Notes: generated from the letters alone by a model not told the origin. Counted from the first letter of the stretch, positions 9,149 through 17,806 are shown. The stretch is 64,000 nucleotides of DNA from Candidatus Auribacterota bacterium (GCA_023144635.1 JAGLFH010000041.1:1-64000); one strand, 5' to 3'. A program made the numbers and translations.

Positions 9149-9922
9149 ATGTTGGGAAGAACTTGCACCAGATGTGGCTATGAGAGAAAAGAAGATGATA
9201 CTGCGCCTTCATATAAATGCCCTTCTTGCGGAAGACCTTATATAAAAGATACAGGTAAGCAAAAAGAAGTTCATTTTGAGACTTTTACAGAGGCACAGCA
9301 GGAAGCTACTGAAGAACCTTCTAAAGAAAATAAACCTAGCAAAGATCTGCAAAAAGAGATCGTAGATATTATAAAGCTAAAGAACCCTATAGATAAATTT
9401 GATTATTCAGGGTTTATCATAAGAGTTGTAGCTTATATTATAGATATAATTATAGTTATCGGTTATAGCATATTTTTCATATTAAATTCATTTGACCTGG
9501 AAATATATTTTTTTGGAGGAGCTGTTTTTTTACTGCTTTGTTATAAACCATTACTTGAAACCTTTATGGGTGGTACTTTTGGTAAACTTATATGCGGGAT
9601 CAGAGTAAAAAATAAAAGAGGAAAAAATATTAATCTTTTGCAAGCATTTATTAGATTTCTGCCTGATCTTATAAGGATCGGTGCACTTCTTTTTACTATG
9701 AGAATAATATTTCAATTTACAGATATTACAGTAATTAAAGATCTTCATAAATTAGACATGAATATCATAAGAAATCTATCTGATGAAGCTTTACAAATGC
9801 TCTTTGTCCACAAAATCGCATCTTTGATATTCGTGATCGATGTTATTTTTATTATTTTCAATAAAAGAAAACGCGCAATCCATGACTATATAGCAGGAAC
9901 TTATTGTGTCTGGAATAGCTAA
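9149..9922 (+). CDS. RDD-family membrane protein with N-terminal zinc ribbon
   Basis: A 257-residue protein. Residues 6-27 form a Cys4 zinc ribbon (CTRCGY ... CPSCGRP). A charged linker (35-80) follows, then an RDD domain with three or four membrane helices: FIIRVVAYIIDIIIV (the Arg and Asp pair), a helix near 125, the GTFGKLICGIRV segment and RKRAIHDYIAGT at the end. RDD proteins are transporters or membrane scaffolds of mostly unknown role; a few exchange ions. The double-receiver gene starts 37 bases downstream on the same strand, so the pair is likely one operon. Confidence 0.85.
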   Translation: MLGRTCTRCGYERKEDDTAPSYKCPSCGRPYIKDTGKQKEVHFETFTEAQQEATEEPSKENKPSKDLQKEIVDIIKLKNPIDKFDYSGFIIRVVAYIIDIIIVIGYSIFFILNSFDLEIYFFGGAVFLLLCYKPLLETFMGGTFGKLICGIRVKNKRGKNINLLQAFIRFLPDLIRIGALLFTMRIIFQFTDITVIKDLHKLDMNIIRNLSDEALQMLFVHKIASLIFVIDVIFIIFNKRKRAIHDYIAGTYCVWNS

Positions 9923-9959
9923 TTTTTCACAAAAAGATTTAATAAGTTTTTAACTTCTT

Positions 9960-10778
9960 ATGAACAATCTAAAAAACAAAAAAATATTTATTATTGAACC
10001 TTCTAAAATAATCAGTAAAAAGATATCCAAAACATTGGAAAAAGCAGGAGCCAGCATAAAGAGCAACACTTGTTCCGATACTGCCATCATGGAAATAATA
10101 TACTGGAAGCCTGATATCATCATTACAAGCGTTCAAGTAGGTGAAATAAAAGGATTCGACCTTTGTTTTATTCTAAAACTCATGCCTGGTTATTCCAGCA
10201 TTCCTGTAATCATCATAAGTTCGGGTAAAAAGGATCTTATGCTGAAAAAATCTGCGGACGTAGGCGCTGATTACTATATTGCAAAAGACGATAATGTAAT
10301 ATTAAATATAATCAATACATTAGATAAGATGTCGGCCCCTGATGTTAAGCTAACTCCTAAAAAACAAGACAAAAAAATCAAAAAAGGAAAGCTTTTGTTG
10401 GTAGACGACTCTTCTGTAATGCGACATATCATTATAAATATGTTAAAAACAATGAACATCAAAGACATCTGCGAAGCCTGTGACGGCCAGGAAGCAATAA
10501 AACAAATGAAAAAAAATGATATAGGACTTGTCTTCACCGATTGGAACATGCCGGTGATGGATGGATTGGAATTCATTAAAACAGTAAGAAAGCGCCCTGA
10601 ATTCGATACAGTGCCTATTATTATGGTAACTACAGAAAGTGCAAGCAAAGAACTTGAGATCTCTAAAAAAGCAGGCGCAAACGGACATTTAAGCAAGCCT
10701 TTTAATGCCGCAAAATTAAAAGAAGCCGTGGAAAATTTTTTAGACCATATAATAATAAATGATACCAAAAACAATTAA
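9960..10778 (+). CDS. Double receiver (CheY-like) protein with degenerate first domain
   Basis: Two receiver domains in 272 residues and no output domain. The C-terminal one (143-265) is complete: Asp149/Asp150, phospho-acceptor Asp194 in FTDWNMPVMDG, Thr224/225 and Lys246 (SKPF). The N-terminal one (7-125) keeps the fold but has Ser57 where the acceptor Asp should be and Glu-Pro in place of the acidic pair, so it should not be phosphorylated and probably serves in dimerisation or binding. The protein would act as a single-domain response regulator. It sits behind the RDD gene; a terminator follows at 10883. Confidence 0.88.
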   Translation: MNNLKNKKIFIIEPSKIISKKISKTLEKAGASIKSNTCSDTAIMEIIYWKPDIIITSVQVGEIKGFDLCFILKLMPGYSSIPVIIISSGKKDLMLKKSADVGADYYIAKDDNVILNIINTLDKMSAPDVKLTPKKQDKKIKKGKLLLVDDSSVMRHIIINMLKTMNIKDICEACDGQEAIKQMKKNDIGLVFTDWNMPVMDGLEFIKTVRKRPEFDTVPIIMVTTESASKELEISKKAGANGHLSKPFNAAKLKEAVENFLDHIIINDTKNN

Positions 10779-10882
10779 ATTAATACTCACTCCCTATTCT
10801 TATATCTTTAAAAAAACATAAAACCTGCTGCTAAAGAGATTTATTTGCTTTTTGAATAAAGTGTTATTACAAAGCCGGCAAT

Positions 10883-10917
10883 AAAAAAGCCCGAGCTTTT
10901 ATGTCCGGGCTTTTTTA
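10883..10917. terminator. Bidirectional rho-independent terminator between convergent genes
   Basis: The stem AAAAAAGCCCG (10883-10893) pairs with CGGGCTTTTTT (10906-10916) around a short loop, giving a U-tract on both strands. It separates the double-receiver gene (plus) from serA (minus). Confidence 0.9.
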
Positions 10918-10944
10918 TTCGTGCTTTTTTCTTTTTCGTGCTTT

Positions 10945-10969
10945 CCCTTCGACTTCGCTCAGGGCAGGC
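10945..10969. repeat. Intergenic repeat, CCCTTCGACTTCGCTCAGGG type
   Basis: An imperfect CCCT...AGGG palindrome just behind serA. A second, divergent copy is at 33789-33817 in the opposite orientation (CCTGAGCGAGCATCGTGAGT). This motif is common between genes of many environmental bacteria. Confidence 0.55.
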
Positions 10970-10973
10970 GTGA

Positions 10974-12149
10974 TTATTTCTTAAGGCTTAACATTCTTAC
11001 TTTCACAACACCTTCTATTCCATAAATAGATTTTACTATATCTTCAGTTGGTTCATTAGATACATCTATAATGTTATAAGCATAGCCGCCCTTACTTTTA
11101 TTAAGCATTTCAACAATGTTTATATTAGCTTTTGCTAGAATACCTGATATCTGACCTACCATGTTAGGAATGTTCTTGTTCATTATAAGTAACCGGTAAT
11201 CAGCATTCTGCTCTAATTTGCAATCCGGATAATTAACAGAATTTTTTACATTTCCTTTTTCCAAAAAATCACGGAGCTGTTTTGCTACCATTACTGCACA
11301 GTTTCCTTCTGCCTCACTAGTAGAAGCACCAAGATGTGGAATAGCTATAACGTTTTCCATATTAAGAAGCTCATCATCAGGAAAATCAGTTACATATCTG
11401 CCTACAACATCATTGGAAATCGCATTTTTAAGATCTTCATTATTTACAATACCGCCACGTGAAAAATTCATTATCCTAACACCTTTTTTCATATGCGCAA
11501 ATTTTTCAGCATTTATCATACCGCGTGTTTCATTACTAAGCGGCATATGAAGTGTTAAATAATCAGATTTTGCCATCAGTGCATCCAGCCCTTCTGCACG
11601 CTGTACATCCCTTGATAATCCCCATGCAGATTGGACAGAAATAAATGGATCATATCCTATAACCTGCATACCAAGATCAAGAGCAGCATTTGCAACCATA
11701 ACACCTATCTTTCCAAGACCTACAACACCGAGTGTTTTTCCATATATCTCCTGACCTGCAAATTGCTTTTTATTGGCCTCTACAAGAGTCGGCACTTCAG
11801 ATCCTTTTCCTTTAAGAGTATTTGCAAAGCTTATTCCTGCTGCAACATCACGAGATGCTAAAAGAAGTCCTGCAATAGTAAGCTCTTTTACTGCATTGGC
11901 ATTTGCTCCGGGAGTATTAAGAACAACTATTCCATTTTCTGAACATTTTTCAATTGGTATATTGTTTACACCTGCTCCTGCACGGCCTACAGCAAGCAAT
12001 GTTTCAGGAAGCTCCATATCATGCATTTTAAAACTTCTTAATACTATTGCATCAGGATGTGTTACTTCTGTTCCTATTTCGTACTCATCCAGTGGAAAAG
12101 TTGCAAGACCTTCAGCTGAAATCTTATTCAATTTTTTTATCTTATACAT
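10974..12149 (-). CDS. serA: D-3-phosphoglycerate dehydrogenase
   Basis: First step of serine synthesis, 3-phosphoglycerate to 3-phosphohydroxypyruvate with NAD. The 391-residue short form has the NAD-binding GLGKIG (144-149), catalytic Arg231 (NFSRGG), Glu260 and His272 (IPHLGAST), and a C-terminal ACT domain (about 315-391, NKNIPNMVGQISGILA) for feedback control. I chose ATG 12149 because AAGGAG lies seven bases upstream; a longer frame reaching 12191 runs into intergenic repeat sequence. No serC lies next to it in the window. Rex sits upstream on the same strand, 107 bases away with a repeat between. Confidence 0.93.
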   Translation of the reverse strand: MYKIKKLNKISAEGLATFPLDEYEIGTEVTHPDAIVLRSFKMHDMELPETLLAVGRAGAGVNNIPIEKCSENGIVVLNTPGANANAVKELTIAGLLLASRDVAAGISFANTLKGKGSEVPTLVEANKKQFAGQEIYGKTLGVVGLGKIGVMVANAALDLGMQVIGYDPFISVQSAWGLSRDVQRAEGLDALMAKSDYLTLHMPLSNETRGMINAEKFAHMKKGVRIMNFSRGGIVNNEDLKNAISNDVVGRYVTDFPDDELLNMENVIAIPHLGASTSEAEGNCAVMVAKQLRDFLEKGNVKNSVNYPDCKLEQNADYRLLIMNKNIPNMVGQISGILAKANINIVEMLNKSKGGYAYNIIDVSNEPTEDIVKSIYGIEGVVKVRMLSLKK

Positions 12150-12170
12150 TGTTTTCTCCTTTTTGTTATA

Positions 12171-12230
12171 GCCACTAAGAGTTTCGCGCAAAGCGCGAAC
12201 AAAAACTTAGTGTTTCTTCGTGGTTAAATT
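12171..12230. repeat. Intergenic inverted repeat between rex and serA
   Basis: Halves CACTAAGAGTTT (left) and AAAAACTTAGTG (right) can pair around GCGC-containing sequence, and the right end reads CTTCGTGGTTAAATTT. It is one of the mosaic repeats that flank genes further right, here upstream of the serA ribosome site. Confidence 0.55.
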
Positions 12231-12256
12231 TAGTAATTAATATGCGTCAGCACTCC

Positions 12257-12877
12257 TTAATTCTGTGTTATAAATTTTGAAGCAATAAATCTTAAAGCAC
12301 TAGTAAAATCAATATTTAAATAAATAATATTTTTAGGAACTATTATTTTTGTATTAGAAAAATTAAGGATCCCTTTTATACCAGAAGAAATTAGCCTGTC
12401 TACAACAACTTGCGCCCCCACTTCCGGTACAGCAATTATTCCTAGTTCAATTGATTTTTGTTTAATTATATCCTCCATATTCGTTACAGGAAAAACTTCG
12501 ATATCTGTTCTGATCCGTTCCAGTTTATTTATATTAGAATCAAATCCTGCAACAATTTCAAAACCGTCTTCTTTAAATCTTTCATAATCAAGAAGAGCTG
12601 CACCAAGCCTTCCCAAACCAACAATACATGCTTTTCTTTTTTGATCTAAATGCAGCCTTTTGCCAAGCTCTTTTTTTAAATGCTCTACCTTATATCCCTT
12701 TCTTGTATAACTCGTAATATTTAATAAACTTATATCTTTTCTTATCGTATATTCAGTTGCACCTACCCCCAGTGCAAGATCTCTTGATGAAATAAAATCA
12801 ACACCTCTTTTTTCCAAAACATCAAGATACCCAAAAACCCTGCATATTCTTTCTATTGTTTTATCTGATAAATCCAT
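12257..12877 (-). CDS. rex: Redox-sensing transcriptional repressor Rex
   Basis: A 206-residue repressor that reads the NADH/NAD+ ratio. The N-terminal winged helix (1-80) has the YTIRKDIS recognition segment; the Rossmann domain begins at GLGRLG (87-92) and the C-terminal swapped helix ends SALRFIASKF. Both length and order are typical. The ATG has AAGGA seven bases upstream, and the operator at 12891-12908 lies just upstream of that, so the gene should repress itself. Divergent from pncA across a 319-base gap. Confidence 0.93.
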   Translation of the reverse strand: MDLSDKTIERICRVFGYLDVLEKRGVDFISSRDLALGVGATEYTIRKDISLLNITSYTRKGYKVEHLKKELGKRLHLDQKRKACIVGLGRLGAALLDYERFKEDGFEIVAGFDSNINKLERIRTDIEVFPVTNMEDIIKQKSIELGIIAVPEVGAQVVVDRLISSGIKGILNFSNTKIIVPKNIIYLNIDFTSALRFIASKFITQN

Positions 12878-12890
12878 ACGATCCTTTTTT

Positions 12891-12908
12891 GTGTGAATTA
12901 TTTCACCA
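12891..12908. promoter_or_regulatory. Rex operator (autoregulatory)
   Basis: GTGTGAATTATTTCACCA matches the Rex consensus TTGTGAAWWWWTTCACAA at 16 of 18 positions (mismatches at 1 and 17). It begins 13 bases upstream of the rex ATG, where bound Rex would block initiation of its own gene. Confidence 0.8.
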
Positions 12909-13196
12909 ATATATCATTTTAAAACATTAAGTCAACAGATTTTTTGTGGTTTATCACAGATAATGCTTAATATATTTATTATCTTCTAATTACCAGCATG
13001 TTACATCATGCATTTTTTAGTGATAAATTTCACTCAATTGATGATTCCTTTGGGTTATTCAGATAATATGTGCCTGTAATATCAATTTAATGTATTATGT
13101 GTAATAGGATAGGGCATCAAAATAAAATAGAAAAGATTTCATCTAAACTTATCAGGCGACCACAATAACATTACGTTCAAAAAATGAGGCATTAAA
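12909..13196. promoter_or_regulatory. Divergent rex / pncA control region with a second Rex-like site
   Basis: At 13018-13035 TAGTGATAAATTTCACTC keeps GTGA and TTTCAC halves and matches the Rex consensus at 14 of 18 positions, about 160 bases upstream of pncA. TGTGGTTTATCACA near 12948 is palindromic but two bases shorter in its spacer than a Rex site. Apart from these the gap holds AT-rich promoter-like sequence and no gene. Confidence 0.45.
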
Positions 13197-13820
13197 ATGA
13201 AAGCACTAATAATTGTTGATTTACAAAATGATTTTTGCCCCGGCGGTGCGCTTCCTGTAAAAGAAGGAAATGAAATAGTAAAAACGATAAATGATCTTAT
13301 GAATGATTTTGATCTTGTTGTAGCCACACAGGACTGGCATCCTAAGGATCACTTAAGTTTTGCAAGCAATCATGGTAAAAATGTTGGAGAGATTATTCAA
13401 CTTGATGGGCTAAGCCAAATCCTCTGGCCGGATCATTGCGTGCAAAATACTACGGGTGCAGAATTTGTCCAAAATCTTCAAATAGACAAAATTTGTAAAG
13501 TTTTTCAGAAAGGAACAGATAAAAATATTGATAGCTACAGCGGGTTTTTTGATAACAGGCACTTCAATACAACAGGTCTTGATAGTTACTTAAAAGAAAA
13601 AAACGTTGATGAATTATTCATTACCGGCCTTGCTACTGACTATTGCGTTAAGTTTACTGCACTTGATGCAATCGGTCTTGGCCTTAAGGCCAACCTTATC
13701 ATTGATGCCTGCAAAGGTGTCGAACTAAATGTTGGTGACATTGATAAAGCTGTTCAGGAAATGAGATCAAAAGGAATAAACATTATAAGTTCAGATGATG
13801 TTTTATATAAAACCAGATGA
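13197..13820 (+). CDS. pncA: Nicotinamidase (nicotinamide deamidase)
   Basis: Converts nicotinamide to nicotinate in NAD salvage; cytoplasmic. The catalytic triad is Asp8 (IVDLQNDF), Lys105 (VFQKGTD) and Cys150 (ATDYC), and the metal site is Asp46, His48 and His52 (TQDWHPKDH). The 207-residue length is normal. GAGG lies seven bases upstream of the ATG. The stop overlaps the start of the next gene by four bases (ATGA), so the two are coupled. Position beside rex and a Rex-like site suggests control by the NADH/NAD+ ratio. Confidence 0.95.
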   Translation: MKALIIVDLQNDFCPGGALPVKEGNEIVKTINDLMNDFDLVVATQDWHPKDHLSFASNHGKNVGEIIQLDGLSQILWPDHCVQNTTGAEFVQNLQIDKICKVFQKGTDKNIDSYSGFFDNRHFNTTGLDSYLKEKNVDELFITGLATDYCVKFTALDAIGLGLKANLIIDACKGVELNVGDIDKAVQEMRSKGINIISSDDVLYKTR

Positions 13821-14869
13821 TAAATAAAAAAGACCGCCTTAAGGGAGTTTTATTAGGAACAGCTATAGGGGATGCTTTAGGGCTTCCTTTTGAAGGGCTC
13901 TCTTCAAATATAATAAAGAAAAAATTTAAAGATAAGGAAACCTTTTACTTTTTCGGAAATAAAGGTGTCGTATCAGACGATACCGAACTTTCTGCTCTTC
14001 TTGCACAAAGTCTTCTAAAAAGTAATGATGATCTTTCAAAACTTGTAAAATATTTTAAACGCTCTTTGCTCGGATGGTTTTTAAGACTTCCGTGGGGGAT
14101 AGGATACGGCACACTTAGATCATGTTTAAAAATAGCTTTTGGCTTTAAAAAAACTGGAGCACCTCTTGGCTCTGCCGGAAATGGCGCTGCAATGAGAGCA
14201 TCTATTTTAGGAGTATACATAAATGATAACAAAGAAAAACGTCTACTATTCGGCAAAAATGTAGCTGTTATAACCCATCTTGATAAAAGAGCTGTAGAAG
14301 GAGCCCAATTTATAGCAGAAGTATCTGCTATTCTTTCTAATTCTTTAAGTTTAAATGATCTTTATCCTGTCATAGACGATGCAAAAACCGTAATAGAAAA
14401 TAAGTTATTAAATGAAGCTGTTAATAATGCTATAGAGCTTGCAAAAAAAAATACCACACTAGATGAAGCAGTAAAAATTTTAAAAAACACCGGCTACATA
14501 GTTAACACAACTGGCCTTGTAACATTTTGTTTTTTAAGTTTCGGTAAAAACCCAATCAATGCAATATACAATATCATACTTGCAGGAGGAGATACTGATA
14601 CAAACGCTGCTATAATAGGTGCCTGGTTAGGTGCATATTACGGAACAAAATGGATTCCTGAGAAAATGCTTAATAAACTTCAAAAAGGCCCCTTTGGTAA
14701 AAAGCATCTTGAAAAACTAGGCACCCAACTTTCTAAAGAAAATGATGCAAAGGTACCAAATTTTTCATGGACCTATTCATTGATAAGAAACATTCTTCTA
14801 TACCCTGTTATCTTAATAATGGGAGTGAGTATTCTATTTCATAGAAAAAAAATGCCTAAAGTGAGCTAA
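13817..14869 (+). CDS. ADP-ribosylglycohydrolase family protein
   Basis: A 350-residue all-helical Mg-dependent hydrolase of the DraG/ARH family that removes ADP-ribose from proteins or small molecules. It shows the three metal-site segments GTAIGDALGLPFEG (14-27), VSDDTELS (52-59) and the C-terminal LAGGDTDTNAAIIGAWLGA. Oddly, it ends with a hydrophobic helix (about 325-343) and a basic tail, suggesting a membrane-tethered form. It is coupled to pncA by a 4-base overlap; nicotinamide is the by-product of ADP-ribosylation, so the pair would recycle both halves of NAD. Confidence 0.92.
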   Translation: MINKKDRLKGVLLGTAIGDALGLPFEGLSSNIIKKKFKDKETFYFFGNKGVVSDDTELSALLAQSLLKSNDDLSKLVKYFKRSLLGWFLRLPWGIGYGTLRSCLKIAFGFKKTGAPLGSAGNGAAMRASILGVYINDNKEKRLLFGKNVAVITHLDKRAVEGAQFIAEVSAILSNSLSLNDLYPVIDDAKTVIENKLLNEAVNNAIELAKKNTTLDEAVKILKNTGYIVNTTGLVTFCFLSFGKNPINAIYNIILAGGDTDTNAAIIGAWLGAYYGTKWIPEKMLNKLQKGPFGKKHLEKLGTQLSKENDAKVPNFSWTYSLIRNILLYPVILIMGVSILFHRKKMPKVS

Positions 14870-15144
14870 AATTTAAAGTGCCTAAAGTTAAGGTGTGCTA
14901 ACGCACTCTGATTATAATATTTAGCAAAAAAATCACGCAAAGAGACACGAAAGTAATAGAAAAAGTAATGACAGTTCATAAACTATTTCTACTATAAGTA
15001 ATTTTTATCCTCTTATTTTTTTCTTTTTACCTTCTACAGGGTTTGCTTCGCTACGCCCGCAATGACAACATTTTATAACTTAATACTTAGCACTCAATTA
15101 TATCCGCGAAGCATTCCTTGGCCTATAACCTATTACCTTCTAAT
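14870..15144. repeat. Repeat mosaic between convergent genes
   Basis: No gene. It holds fragments of the window's repeat families: a CACGCAAAGAGACACGAAAG unit near 14930, a GCTTCGCTACGCCCGCAATG unit near 15048, and an ACTTAATACTTAGCACTCAA unit near 15080, which belongs to the 'ACTCAACA' family. Confidence 0.5.
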
Positions 15145-15936
15145 TTAAAAACCAAGTTCCGTCCAAATAGGAACATGATCACTTACACCCCGTTTTACGA
15201 CTTTACCTTTACTTAAGATTTTCATTCCTTTTGTAAATATATGGTCCGGTGTTTTTTTCTTATTTAGCAAATACCATTTTTTAAACGTCCAACCAATATC
15301 CTCTGAAGCTATATTAAACTCTTTTTCTATAAAAGGAGCTATTGTCGCCCTGCTATTAGCTTTTGTAAACGTATTAAAATCTCCTGTAACGACACAATGA
15401 GTAATATCTTTCGGTATTGAGTTTAAAATAGTTTCCATCTGCTCCTGTCTATCTTTCTTTTTTAAAAAAACCTTTACGTGAACAGAAAAGACCATAAGCT
15501 TCTTCTTACTTATCTTTATAGTAGCTCTTACGGCTATCCTTTGAAGATTCTTTTTATTCTTTTGTGGAAGAATTATCTTTTTATCTTTTACAATAGGCCA
15601 TTTTGAAAGCACAGCATTGCCAAAGTCTTTACCATGTAACGGATGAACAACAGATGGATAATAAACATAATTATATTTTAATGCATGTGCTATTTTATCT
15701 ACCCCTTCTGGATCCATCTCCTGCAGACAAATTATATCAGCGCAGGCAAGATCCTTTTCTTTTTTAAGCATGTTAATCGCTTTACTGATCTTTTTTGCAT
15801 ACTTTATGTTATACGATATCACCTTTATTTTTTTAGGAGTTTTATTATCAATGCAAGAATGATCAAGGAATGCATACCTTGGCCTTGAAGGATGCGTGTA
15901 ATTGCGTTTTGATTTATCAATGCTGTATAAATGCAT
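15145..15936 (-). CDS. Endonuclease/exonuclease/phosphatase family protein
   Basis: A 263-residue soluble protein with the EEP fold: ISYNIKYA (metal Asn), IICLQEMD (catalytic Glu), TGDFNTF (Asp and Asn) and the C-terminal GVSDHVPIWTEL (Asp-His pair). The family includes DNases, inositol polyphosphate phosphatases and sphingomyelinase-like phosphodiesterases; sequence does not show which this is. No signal peptide is seen. It starts six bases after the stop of the secreted glycosidase gene, so the two share a transcript. Confidence 0.85.
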   Translation of the reverse strand: MHLYSIDKSKRNYTHPSRPRYAFLDHSCIDNKTPKKIKVISYNIKYAKKISKAINMLKKEKDLACADIICLQEMDPEGVDKIAHALKYNYVYYPSVVHPLHGKDFGNAVLSKWPIVKDKKIILPQKNKKNLQRIAVRATIKISKKKLMVFSVHVKVFLKKKDRQEQMETILNSIPKDITHCVVTGDFNTFTKANSRATIAPFIEKEFNIASEDIGWTFKKWYLLNKKKTPDHIFTKGMKILSKGKVVKRGVSDHVPIWTELGF

Positions 15937-15942
15937 ACTTTG

Positions 15943-17274
15943 TCACTTTATTGTTAACCATTGTTTTTGGTAAAAAGAATATGAGTCCCTTAATTGACGT
16001 TTAAAGTAATTATGTTTTCCATCCCCCATAGAAGTAATACCAAAATACTCTTCATGGTCTTTTTTGTCTTTTGAATGAGGCCAGTGCTTTTTTCCGGCAT
16101 TTTGAACAAAGGGACTGCCATCCATGTACCATCTGTCAAGATAATCAAAAATAACTCCGCCTATACAATTTCCAGCACCCTTTCCAAAAACAGGTGATTT
16201 TCCGCCTGCCTTATTTATTTTCATATCTATAAAACATCCTTTGTGATAACTAAGCTGCTGTTCTTCATTATATCCATCTATATTATTGTATGCAAAAAGA
16301 CCGTACTCAGTAATAACTACAGGGCGATCATAAAGTTTTTTTACCTCATCCCACAGATCCTGAAACCCCATATCTCCCATATAAGAGTTAAGCCCAAGAA
16401 TATCAATATCTGGAAGATGCTTTTTATAAAGCCTTAAATCCCCTGCATTGTAGCCTTCACATATAGCTACAGGATGATCAGGATCGATCTTGTGGATCAT
16501 TTTTGCGATCTCATTTACAAGAGAGTAGTACTCCTTAATATGGATCCTTGCATTACATTTTGACCAGAAAGCAATATTATTCTCGTTACCAAGCATCCAC
16601 ATAAGAACATAAGGCTCATCCTTATTATCTTCAACCATTGCACGAACAGATCTTTTTATGTTTTCTCTTTGCTCCTTATTCGTATAATCACAACCTGTTT
16701 CATAAGTAACCCCTGCCCCTATTGTCCATGATCCAAGGAATGAGCCCATAATAACACTTATTCCATAATTCTTATGAAGATCTCTTAAAATTTCTTTATT
16801 TACAGCATGGTCGAACTGAAGCTGTATTCCTTTGTCTTTACGGTAGATAGTTCCAATGAGAGAATTATCTGAAGGAACATGGTAAAGCCTTATGGTGTTG
16901 CATCCCAAATCTTTAAGTATTTGAAAATCACCTACTGGCTTCTCTCCTTCATCTTTAATATTGTTCTTGTTCTTATCAACCCAGACTTCATAAGCAACAT
17001 CATTTTTATTATTCTTATTGCTATCATAATACATCCAATCATTCATGGTTGCTGTTGCCGGAGATTCTCCTATTTTTACAGGATTAAAAAGTACTCCTTT
17101 TATAAAATGTGGTTTACCATCTACTAAAAGCTCCCAGTCACCATTTTCATATTTAACAGCTTTTACCTTTTTCCCACCCAATGTTTTTATGATCCTTTCT
17201 GCACAAAAACCATTGTTTACAAATATAAATAAAATTAAAAGAATCGTACTTGAAAAGAAGAGTTTGCGCCTCAT
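15943..17274 (-). CDS. Secreted glycoside-hydrolase-like TIM barrel (GH2/GH5 clan)
   Basis: A 443-residue exported protein: signal peptide MRRKLFFSSTILLILFIFV to about FCA, then a TIM barrel. GCNTIRLYHVPSDNS, the acid/base MLGNENNIAFW (Asn-Glu kept) and the nucleophile strand PVVITEYGLFAY match the clan. An insertion with DSNKNNKNDV and DKNKNNIKDEG looks like EF-hand-type Asp/Asn loops and may bind Ca. I chose ATG 17274 because GGAGG ends six bases upstream; a 13-residue longer start lacks a ribosome site. Likely hydrolyses or remodels an extracellular polysaccharide. Confidence 0.8.
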   Translation of the reverse strand: MRRKLFFSSTILLILFIFVNNGFCAERIIKTLGGKKVKAVKYENGDWELLVDGKPHFIKGVLFNPVKIGESPATATMNDWMYYDSNKNNKNDVAYEVWVDKNKNNIKDEGEKPVGDFQILKDLGCNTIRLYHVPSDNSLIGTIYRKDKGIQLQFDHAVNKEILRDLHKNYGISVIMGSFLGSWTIGAGVTYETGCDYTNKEQRENIKRSVRAMVEDNKDEPYVLMWMLGNENNIAFWSKCNARIHIKEYYSLVNEIAKMIHKIDPDHPVAICEGYNAGDLRLYKKHLPDIDILGLNSYMGDMGFQDLWDEVKKLYDRPVVITEYGLFAYNNIDGYNEEQQLSYHKGCFIDMKINKAGGKSPVFGKGAGNCIGGVIFDYLDRWYMDGSPFVQNAGKKHWPHSKDKKDHEEYFGITSMGDGKHNYFKRQLRDSYSFYQKQWLTIK

Positions 17275-17416
17275 TATCATCCTCCGTGGCAATATGTTTG
17301 ATAAAATTGACAATAGTGACCTTTAATTATACAACATAAATAAGTAAAAACATTGCAAAAACCAAAAACTGCTTGTAAAATATTCCAACTTACAGTATAA
17401 AAATAGATTCTTTTTA

Positions 17417-17487
17417 TGGGGCGTAGCCAAATGGTAAGGCACGGGACTTTGGTTCCCGCATTTCCAGGTTCGAATCCTGGCGCCCCA
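17417..17487 (+). tRNA. tRNA-Gln (anticodon TTG)
   Basis: A complete 71-base cloverleaf: acceptor TGGGGCG/CGCCCCA, D-arm GCC/GGC, anticodon stem CGGGA/TCCCG with loop CTTTGGT (anticodon TTG), and T-arm CCAGG-TTCGAAT-CCTGG. The U1-A72 pair is typical of tRNA-Gln. CCA is not encoded. Its 3' end is duplicated downstream (17658-17693). Confidence 0.97.
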
Positions 17488-17508
17488 GATAAAAACAGAG
17501 GACAGAAA
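17473..17508 (+). repeat. 36-bp direct repeat, copy 1 (includes tRNA-Gln 3' end)
   Basis: AATCCTGGCGCCCCAG and the following AT-rich 20 bases (to GACAGAAA) recur without mismatch at 17658-17693. The repeat covers half of the T-arm and the whole 3' acceptor strand, as attachment-site repeats do. Confidence 0.85.
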
Positions 17509-17657
17509 ACAGAATACAGAAAAAAAGATAAAATCTATATTGGACAGGCGAGAACCTGGAAATTAAGGTTCGACAAATGCGGCATGAATGCCAAGCATTT
17601 GAACTCACCGAAGGAAGTGAGGGAGACCCGAAGGGCGAGCGGCAGAACACCGCGAGT

Positions 17658-17693
17658 AATCCTGGCGCCCCAGATAAAAACAGAGGACAGAAA
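17658..17693 (+). repeat. 36-bp direct repeat, copy 2
   Basis: Perfect second copy, 185 bp after the first. The DNA between (17509-17657) has no gene; it contains AACCTGGAAATTAAGGTTCG, which looks like a scrambled T-arm, and a GAAGGAAGTGAGGGAGACCC stretch that is GC-richer than its surroundings. The two copies could be the ends of a deleted integrated element or a local tandem duplication. Confidence 0.8.
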
Positions 17694-17763
17694 GCAGAAG
17701 TCAGAAAACAGATAGAAAAATCAGAATAGGATGCTGATTTTTGCAAATACAGTTTTTCCAATT

Positions 17764-17793
17764 ATCCTGTCAATCTGCGTTGATCTGCGTCCC
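17764..17793. repeat. Intergenic repeat, TCTGCGT type, before hldD
   Basis: Two TCTGCGT units spaced 10 bases apart (AATCTGCGTTGATCTGCGTC). Related copies are at 26034-26058 and near 33680. It ends only 13 bases before the hldD start codon. Confidence 0.6.
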
Positions 17794-17806
17794 ATATACT
17801 AAAATC

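Noticed and set aside
12945-12962. Third Rex operator at TTGTGGTTTATCACAGAT
   Set aside because: The half-sites are two bases too close and the inner AA/TT bases are missing.
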